The notes under the pieces: generated by a model
Told to the model about the DNA's origin: nothing
The model's input: the letters and a program-made list of their open reading frames with translations, nothing else
Database searches by the model: none
NCBI GenBank assembly: GCA_022839625.1
Contig: JALHJL010000031.1
Location: 1 to 45,410 of the forward strand
Source of the DNA: Phycisphaerales bacterium
Lineage (GTDB): Bacteria; Planctomycetota; Phycisphaerae; UBA1845; Fen-1342
Direction of reading: 5' to 3'
DNA: 45,410 bases
Shown here: in pieces, positions 40,808 through 45,410 of the stretch
Layout: the number at the start of each line of letters is the position of its first letter
How positions within the stretch are numbered: the stretch's first letter is position 1
Made by a program: the position numbers and the translations under genes

Positions 40808-42871
40808 ATGAACCGCATTCTGCCAGGAGTCCTCACCATCATGGCTGCTACCACGCTCTCCGCCGGTGCGGCGGACAAGACCGAGCTCCCCGTGACACGC
40901 GTCGCCCTGTTCTCCAGCGGCGTCGGGTACTTCGAATGCGATGCCAGCGTCGCGGGCCAGGCCCGGGCCGAGCTGCGCTTCCGCACCGACCAGATCAACG
41001 ACATCATCAAGTCGATGGTCGTGCAGGACTTTGGGGGCGGGAAGATCGGCGCGATCAGCTATGCCTCGCAGGACCCGATCGAGCGGACCCTGCGGAGCTT
41101 CGGCGTCGACCTGACCGGCAAGCCGACCCTGGGCGACCTGCTCACGCAACTGCGCGGCGAGCCGGTCGAGATCGCCGGCCCGCGAGCGATCACCGGGATC
41201 ATCGTCGGCGTCGACAAGTCGCAGATTCTGGGAGTGGACGGCAAGACGCTGCAAGTCATCGAGCGCTTGAACCTGCTCACTGATTCCGGCCTCCAGACGC
41301 TCGAGCTGACACAGGTCCAGGGCGTCAGGCTCGCCAGCGATAAGGTGGACGCCGAACTGCGAAAAGCCCTGGCGACGCTCGCGACCGCGCACGACGCCGA
41401 CAAGAAGACCGTGGTCGTCAATTTCGAGGGGCAGGGCGAGCGGAAGGTGCGGGCTGCGTACCTGCTCGAAGCTCCGATCTGGAAGACGAGCTACCGGCTC
41501 GTGTTGTCCGACGAGAAGGACCAGAAGCCGTTCATCCAGGGCTGGGCAACGGTCGAGAACGCGACCGAGGAGGACTGGAACAACGTGCGGCTGTCGCTGG
41601 TTTCGGGCCGGCCGATCTCGTTCCGCATGGACCTGTACACGCCGCTGTATGTTCCACGGCCGCTGGAGACGCTTCAGCTCTACGCTTCGCTGCGTCCGCC
41701 GGAGTATGAGGGCGGGTTTGCGGAGCAGCGGGAGGGCGGGGCCGGGGGCGGCATGTTCGGCCAGGGGCAGATGCAAGCGGGCAAGCGTATGGCGCGCATG
41801 ATGGCGCCGGCCGCTGCGCCGCCGCCTGTGCCCGAAGCAGCCCTGGACGAGTACCGGCCAGCAACTATCGATCTCGCCGGCGCCGGGGTCGAGTCGGTCG
41901 CGACCGCCCAGGAAGCCGGCGAGCTGTTCGCCTACCACATCGACGCGCCGGTCTCCATCCCGCGGCAGCACTCGGCGATGCTGCCGATCGTCAACCAGGC
42001 GATCGACGGCGTGAAGGTCAGCATCTACAACCCGGCCACCCACCCGAAGCATCCGCTCAACGGCCTGGAGCTGAAGAACACGACCGGGCTGAACCTCATG
42101 CAAGGGCCGGTCACCGTGTTTGACGGCAACATCTACGCCGGCGATGCGAAGCTGCCGGACCTCAAGCCGGACGAGAAGCGGCTGGTCGCGTACGCGCTGG
42201 ATCTCTCGACCGAGGTGCTCGTGAAGCAGAAGTCGCAACCGGAGGAGTTAGTCAGTCTGCGGATTGCCAAGGGTACGCTGTGGCGCCGGCACAAGTACGT
42301 CGACAGCCGCGAGTACCAAGTCAAGAACAAGGCCGACAAGGACCGGGCGCTGATCCTGGAGCAGGCGTACAGCGGGGATTGGACGCTCATCGAACCGAAG
42401 GAGCCGTACGAGCGGACGCAGAACCTGCTGCGTTTCAAGGTCCAGGTCCCGGCCCAGAAGACGGCCTCGCAGAATGTGGTGTTGGAGCGGATCGCGGACC
42501 AGGCGGTCATCCTGGGCAACGTGGGGCTGGACGACATCCGCATCTTCCTGAAGGCCCCGGTGATCAGCCCGAAGGTCAAGGAAGCCCTGGAGAAGGTCGT
42601 TGCGCTGCGGACCGAGCTTGATGACCTGGTTCGTCAGCGCGCCCGCTTCGAGAAGCAACACGAGGAGGCGGTCGCCGAACAGGGCCGCATCCGCGAGAAC
42701 CTTCGGACGCTGGACAGAAGCACGGACGCCTACCAGCGGCAGCTCAAGGCGTTCGACGAGGTCGATGCACGCATCACGCAGCTTCGTGAGCAGGTTTCCG
42801 CGGCCCGCGACCAGGAAGAGCAGAAGCGCAAGGCGCTGGAGACCTACCTGGCCGGCCTCGACGTGGAGTAG
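40808..42871 (+). CDS. DUF4139 domain-containing exported protein
   Basis: 687 residues. Signal peptide 1-22 (LTIMAATTLSAGAAD). A N-terminal domain 28-200 (VALFSSGVGYFEC) precedes the DUF4139 core (about 220-300: RKVRAAYLLEAPIWKTSYRLVL, WATVENATEEDWNNVRLSLVSGRPISF). A Gly/Met-rich linker (near 310-340) and a long C-terminal coiled coil (580-680) follow. Family function unknown. AACAGGAGG precedes the ATG. It is followed by tatC after 27 bases, likely one transcript. Confidence 0.88.
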   Translation: MNRILPGVLTIMAATTLSAGAADKTELPVTRVALFSSGVGYFECDASVAGQARAELRFRTDQINDIIKSMVVQDFGGGKIGAISYASQDPIERTLRSFGVDLTGKPTLGDLLTQLRGEPVEIAGPRAITGIIVGVDKSQILGVDGKTLQVIERLNLLTDSGLQTLELTQVQGVRLASDKVDAELRKALATLATAHDADKKTVVVNFEGQGERKVRAAYLLEAPIWKTSYRLVLSDEKDQKPFIQGWATVENATEEDWNNVRLSLVSGRPISFRMDLYTPLYVPRPLETLQLYASLRPPEYEGGFAEQREGGAGGGMFGQGQMQAGKRMARMMAPAAAPPPVPEAALDEYRPATIDLAGAGVESVATAQEAGELFAYHIDAPVSIPRQHSAMLPIVNQAIDGVKVSIYNPATHPKHPLNGLELKNTTGLNLMQGPVTVFDGNIYAGDAKLPDLKPDEKRLVAYALDLSTEVLVKQKSQPEELVSLRIAKGTLWRRHKYVDSREYQVKNKADKDRALILEQAYSGDWTLIEPKEPYERTQNLLRFKVQVPAQKTASQNVVLERIADQAVILGNVGLDDIRIFLKAPVISPKVKEALEKVVALRTELDDLVRQRARFEKQHEEAVAEQGRIRENLRTLDRSTDAYQRQLKAFDEVDARITQLREQVSAARDQEEQKRKALETYLAGLDVE

Positions 42872-42898
42872 CCGCCGGGCCGCGAGTATGATCGCCGT

Positions 42899-43924
42899 AT
42901 GACGCTGTTCCGGCGAAAGGCGGAAACGGACCCCGACGACGCGCGCATGACCCTGGGTGAGCACCTCGAGGAGCTGCGCGGGGCCCTGGTCCGAAGCCTG
43001 TGTGCGTTGCTGCTGGCATGCCTGCTCTGCATCTGGCCGGCGAAATATCTGCTCGAGATCATCGCCCGGCCGATGGTGCTGGCCCTGCGCCGGCACGGGC
43101 AGCCGGACAGCTTCCTGGCGACGGCGCCGGTCGAGAGCCTCCTCGTTTACATCAAGGTAGTCCTGATCTTCGGGCTGGTCATCTCGGCGCCGTATATTCT
43201 GCACCAGCTTTGGGGTTTCATCGCCAAGGGTCTCTACCGGCATGAACGCCGTTGGGTGCGCCACCTCGTGCCGACCAGCGTGGGGCTGTTCCTGGCGGGC
43301 GTCGTGTTCATGTACCTGTTCGCCCTGCTCCTCAGCCTGAACTTCCTGGTCGGGTTCGGCGGGTGGCTGCCGCTGCCCAGCGCCCAGCCGACCGCCCTGG
43401 AGCGCGTGTTGTTGCACGCGCCGAAGATCGAGGTGCCGGCGACGCAGCTCGCGATCGAAGAAGCCCCCGTGGTGCCGCTCTACATGCAGGACCCCTGTGA
43501 CCCGCCGCCCGGAGCCGTCTGGGTAAACATCCCGGACGCGAAGCTGAAGGTGCGGTGGCCCGGCGAGACGCACTCCGTCCAGCTCACGCGGGACGACCGG
43601 CGCGCGATGGTCACGACGCACTTCCGCATCGGCGAGTATCTCTCGTTCGTGCTGATCCTGACGATCGCGTTCGGCCTGGCGTTCCAGATGCCGCTGGTGG
43701 TCGTCTTTCTCGCCCGCACCGGGATCACGCCCGTGGCGACGCTGCGCAAGTATCGCAAGATCGTCATCCTCCTGGTCGTGTTTATCGCGGGGTTGCTCGC
43801 CCCTCCCGACCTGCTCAGTCACCTGATGCTTACGGCACCGATGCTGCTCCTGTTCGAGCTGGGGCTGTGGCTGGCGGCGCGCGGCGAGAAGAGCGACGCA
43901 TCCGCAACCGAAACCCCCTCGTGA
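42899..43924 (+). CDS. tatC: Sec-independent protein translocase TatC
   Basis: Core receptor of the twin-arginine pathway, which binds the RR signal peptides. 341 residues against about 250. The N-terminal HLEELRGALVRS signature is near 22, and TM helices follow the family pattern. The periplasmic loop between TM3 and TM4 is about 90 residues (157-245) and Pro-rich with two Cys-flanked segments, where E. coli has a short loop. No tatA or tatB is in the window. It is followed seven bases later by a lipoprotein gene. Confidence 0.94.
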   Translation: MTLFRRKAETDPDDARMTLGEHLEELRGALVRSLCALLLACLLCIWPAKYLLEIIARPMVLALRRHGQPDSFLATAPVESLLVYIKVVLIFGLVISAPYILHQLWGFIAKGLYRHERRWVRHLVPTSVGLFLAGVVFMYLFALLLSLNFLVGFGGWLPLPSAQPTALERVLLHAPKIEVPATQLAIEEAPVVPLYMQDPCDPPPGAVWVNIPDAKLKVRWPGETHSVQLTRDDRRAMVTTHFRIGEYLSFVLILTIAFGLAFQMPLVVVFLARTGITPVATLRKYRKIVILLVVFIAGLLAPPDLLSHLMLTAPMLLLFELGLWLAARGEKSDASATETPS

Positions 43925-43931
43925 CGCCCCT

Positions 43932-45143
43932 ATGAAAGCTGTGACATCCTGTAGCGCTCCACGATGTTCCGTCGGCGGCCGAAGGCCCCTGCTGCGCGGC
44001 GTGGCCCTGCTCCTGGCGGGGTCGGCCGGACTGCTGGGCGGGTGTGCGCGGCTCGAGTACGAGAACACTGCACCGTTCATCACACGCGCCGTCCGCGCCA
44101 ATGACGAATCCAACGAACTGATAGCGTTCAAGGCCTGGGCCCTGTATCCCGCGCGCGACATCCTCACGTTCGAATGGCTGGCCCGCTCGGTCTGCGGCGG
44201 CGAGGCCTGGAATGCAGACACCGACTTCGAGTCGGGGACTTCGTTCTACACGCCGCGAACCGCCGAACAGCTTACGCCGGAAGGCGCCGCACGCGGCCCG
44301 TGCATCGACCCGCCGGTCCCGCCCTTCACGATTCGGAAGGCGAAGACCGGCGGTTCGGGGATCGGCTTCGTCGGCACCGACGCTACCGGCCGCAAGTTCC
44401 TGTTCAAGTGCGATGACCCAGCGTACCCCGAGCTGGGCACGACTGCCGAGCTGGTCGGCAGCCGTATCCTCTGGGCGCTCGGCTACAACGTCCCGGCGGT
44501 CCACCTGGTCACGATCGCCGGCACCGGCGACCAGCGGTTCGATGGCCGCCGTGCGACCGCGGCCGAGTTCATCGACGCGCGCGGCCATTTCAGGTTCGAT
44601 TGGTTCCGCTATCGCCGCGAAGTGCGGGCGCTGCGGGCGCCGTGTGCGTGGATCAACGACGTGGACCGCGGCGGGCGAAACAACCTCGTGGCCGTGGAGG
44701 ATGGTCACGCCGTGTACTACCTGATCGACTTCAATTCGTGCCTGGGGTCGTGGCAGGGTCGGCCGAGGGAGCCTTGGCGGGGGTATCAAGCGGAGGGCGA
44801 CCCGGCGTGGACGCTCCTGCGGCTCTCCTCGCTGGGAGTCTTGCGCCCGGAACCGAACCCGCCCGACCCGGTTGTCTCGCCCGCGGTTGGCCGGTTCCCG
44901 GCGGACCTCTCGCCGGCGGCATGGACACCCCAGGCACCAAACACCGCCTTTGACCGCATGACCCCGGCGGACCAGCGGTGGATCGCCGAACGCATCCGGC
45001 GTCTGGAGAGGCCGCACATCGAGGCCATCGTGGCCGCCGCCCAATTGTCCGACCCGGCGGATGCGGAGTATCTTGTGGAGACGCTTCTTGCGCGCCGCGC
45101 CGCGGTCCTTCGCTGGGCGGCCGGGCAAGACGAAGCGCCATAA
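43932..45143 (+). CDS. HipA/phosphoinositide-kinase-like lipoprotein
   Basis: 403 residues. Lipobox LLGGC near 37. Mature part: RKFLFKCDDPAYPELGTTAELVGSRILWALGYNVP (near 152-186) resembles the HipA/PI3-PI4-kinase lobe, with the Lys of FKCDDP at the ATP-anchoring position. WINDVDRGGRNNLV (near 238, D-x4-N) fits the catalytic loop, and YLIDFNSCLG (near 264) the metal motif. A kinase fold behind a lipoprotein signal is unusual, so it may be inactive or act on the cell envelope. Seven bases from tatC, so co-transcribed. Confidence 0.72.
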   Translation: MKAVTSCSAPRCSVGGRRPLLRGVALLLAGSAGLLGGCARLEYENTAPFITRAVRANDESNELIAFKAWALYPARDILTFEWLARSVCGGEAWNADTDFESGTSFYTPRTAEQLTPEGAARGPCIDPPVPPFTIRKAKTGGSGIGFVGTDATGRKFLFKCDDPAYPELGTTAELVGSRILWALGYNVPAVHLVTIAGTGDQRFDGRRATAAEFIDARGHFRFDWFRYRREVRALRAPCAWINDVDRGGRNNLVAVEDGHAVYYLIDFNSCLGSWQGRPREPWRGYQAEGDPAWTLLRLSSLGVLRPEPNPPDPVVSPAVGRFPADLSPAAWTPQAPNTAFDRMTPADQRWIAERIRRLERPHIEAIVAAAQLSDPADAEYLVETLLARRAAVLRWAAGQDEAP

Positions 45144-45321
45144 TCGCCGTACCGATACCGCAACCCAGGGGGTTAAGCGCTGGCGAAGTGGTTGAGGTTC
45201 GGGGGAGTTCGGCACTTTTTGCGGCCGGGGAGCACATTTGCATTCGCGCGGGCTTGGCAGAAGCCGTTTGGTCTGGCGCTGCACGTATATGTCAGTCCGC
45301 AAGCCCCGCCGCCGGACCCAC

Positions 45322-45410
45322 ATGAGCGTGCCGGAACGCCAAGCCCGGCCGGCGCTGGCCCGCCTTGTCACACAACGCGGCCTGCTCCGCGGCAACCTGC
45401 TCGAGCGCCG
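45322..45410 (+). CDS. Possible 5' end of a gene running off the window
   Basis: An ATG at 45322 opens 29 codons to the window end with strong GC at third positions (23 of 28), reading MSVPERQARPALARLVTQ and on. No ribosome site. Too short to assign. Confidence 0.3.
   Translation, partial: MSVPERQARPALARLVTQRGLLRGNLLER

Noticed and set aside
42248..44221. A 657-codon minus-strand open frame over DUF4139 and tatC
   Set aside because: Shadow frame without domain similarity.

Overview
The window is a GC-rich bacterial chromosome segment with no plasmid or phage backbone. Its gene content is that of a Gram-negative with lipid A (lpxI, lpxD), a Tat system, Lys- and Thr-rich lipoproteins and typical housekeeping genes. 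The small EF-Tu-domain protein, FRG domain, DUF3060-like and GYF-plus-AIM24 proteins, a TatC with a very large periplasmic loop and a dense load of intergenic palindromes suggest a Planctomycetota (Phycisphaerae-like) lineage. That assignment is inference; there is no rRNA or marker tree here.

Layout. 1-1.2 kb: a 29-bp tandem repeat and a zinc alcohol dehydrogenase. 1.29-1.55 kb: a 6S RNA candidate with its own extended -10 promoter and intrinsic terminator. 1.8-6.8 kb: ubiE, then the classic phoH-pgpH-ybeY operon on the minus strand. 7-10.8 kb: a lipoprotein and a large double-receiver/PEP-pyruvate-binding protein. 10.8-12.7 kb: a palindrome cluster, tRNA-Pro(TGG), an orphan PD-(D/E)XK-like nuclease and aquaporin. 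13-17.7 kb: galK, membrane and secreted proteins, and a periplasmic-binding-protein-like lipoprotein. 17.7-21.7 kb: a transposase remnant, lpxI, a GspE/PilB-type ATPase, a STAS protein and an HNH nuclease. 22.5-26.9 kb: a Kdo/RIO-like kinase, a DUF3060-like lipoprotein, a GYF-TIGR00266 protein and a histidine ammonia-lyase. 27.2-31.4 kb (minus): lysS, trmB, aroF and a RidA-family gene. 31.4-33.7 kb: a repeat-rich accessory patch with an FRG-domain gene and a leucine-rich-repeat gene remnant. 33.7-38 kb: a short nucleotide-sugar dehydrogenase, an alpha/beta hydrolase, murA, prmC and a cold-shock-type RRM protein. 38.4-45.1 kb: lpxD, a DUF962-type membrane protein, a hypothetical, a DUF4139 protein, tatC and a HipA/PI-kinase-like lipoprotein.

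The most unusual theme is repeat DNA entering genes. A family of roughly 96-bp elements with near-perfect terminal inverted repeats occurs four times. One copy (165 bp, exactly 55 codons) sits inside ubiE without breaking the frame, and another supplies the only obvious start codon for ybeY. Separately, lysS carries two low-complexity insertions built of 8-bp tandem repeats, both in frame. This resembles the protein-invading palindromic elements described in Rickettsia, but the family here has no obvious named counterpart that I can identify from sequence alone. At least three further dispersed palindrome families lie between genes.
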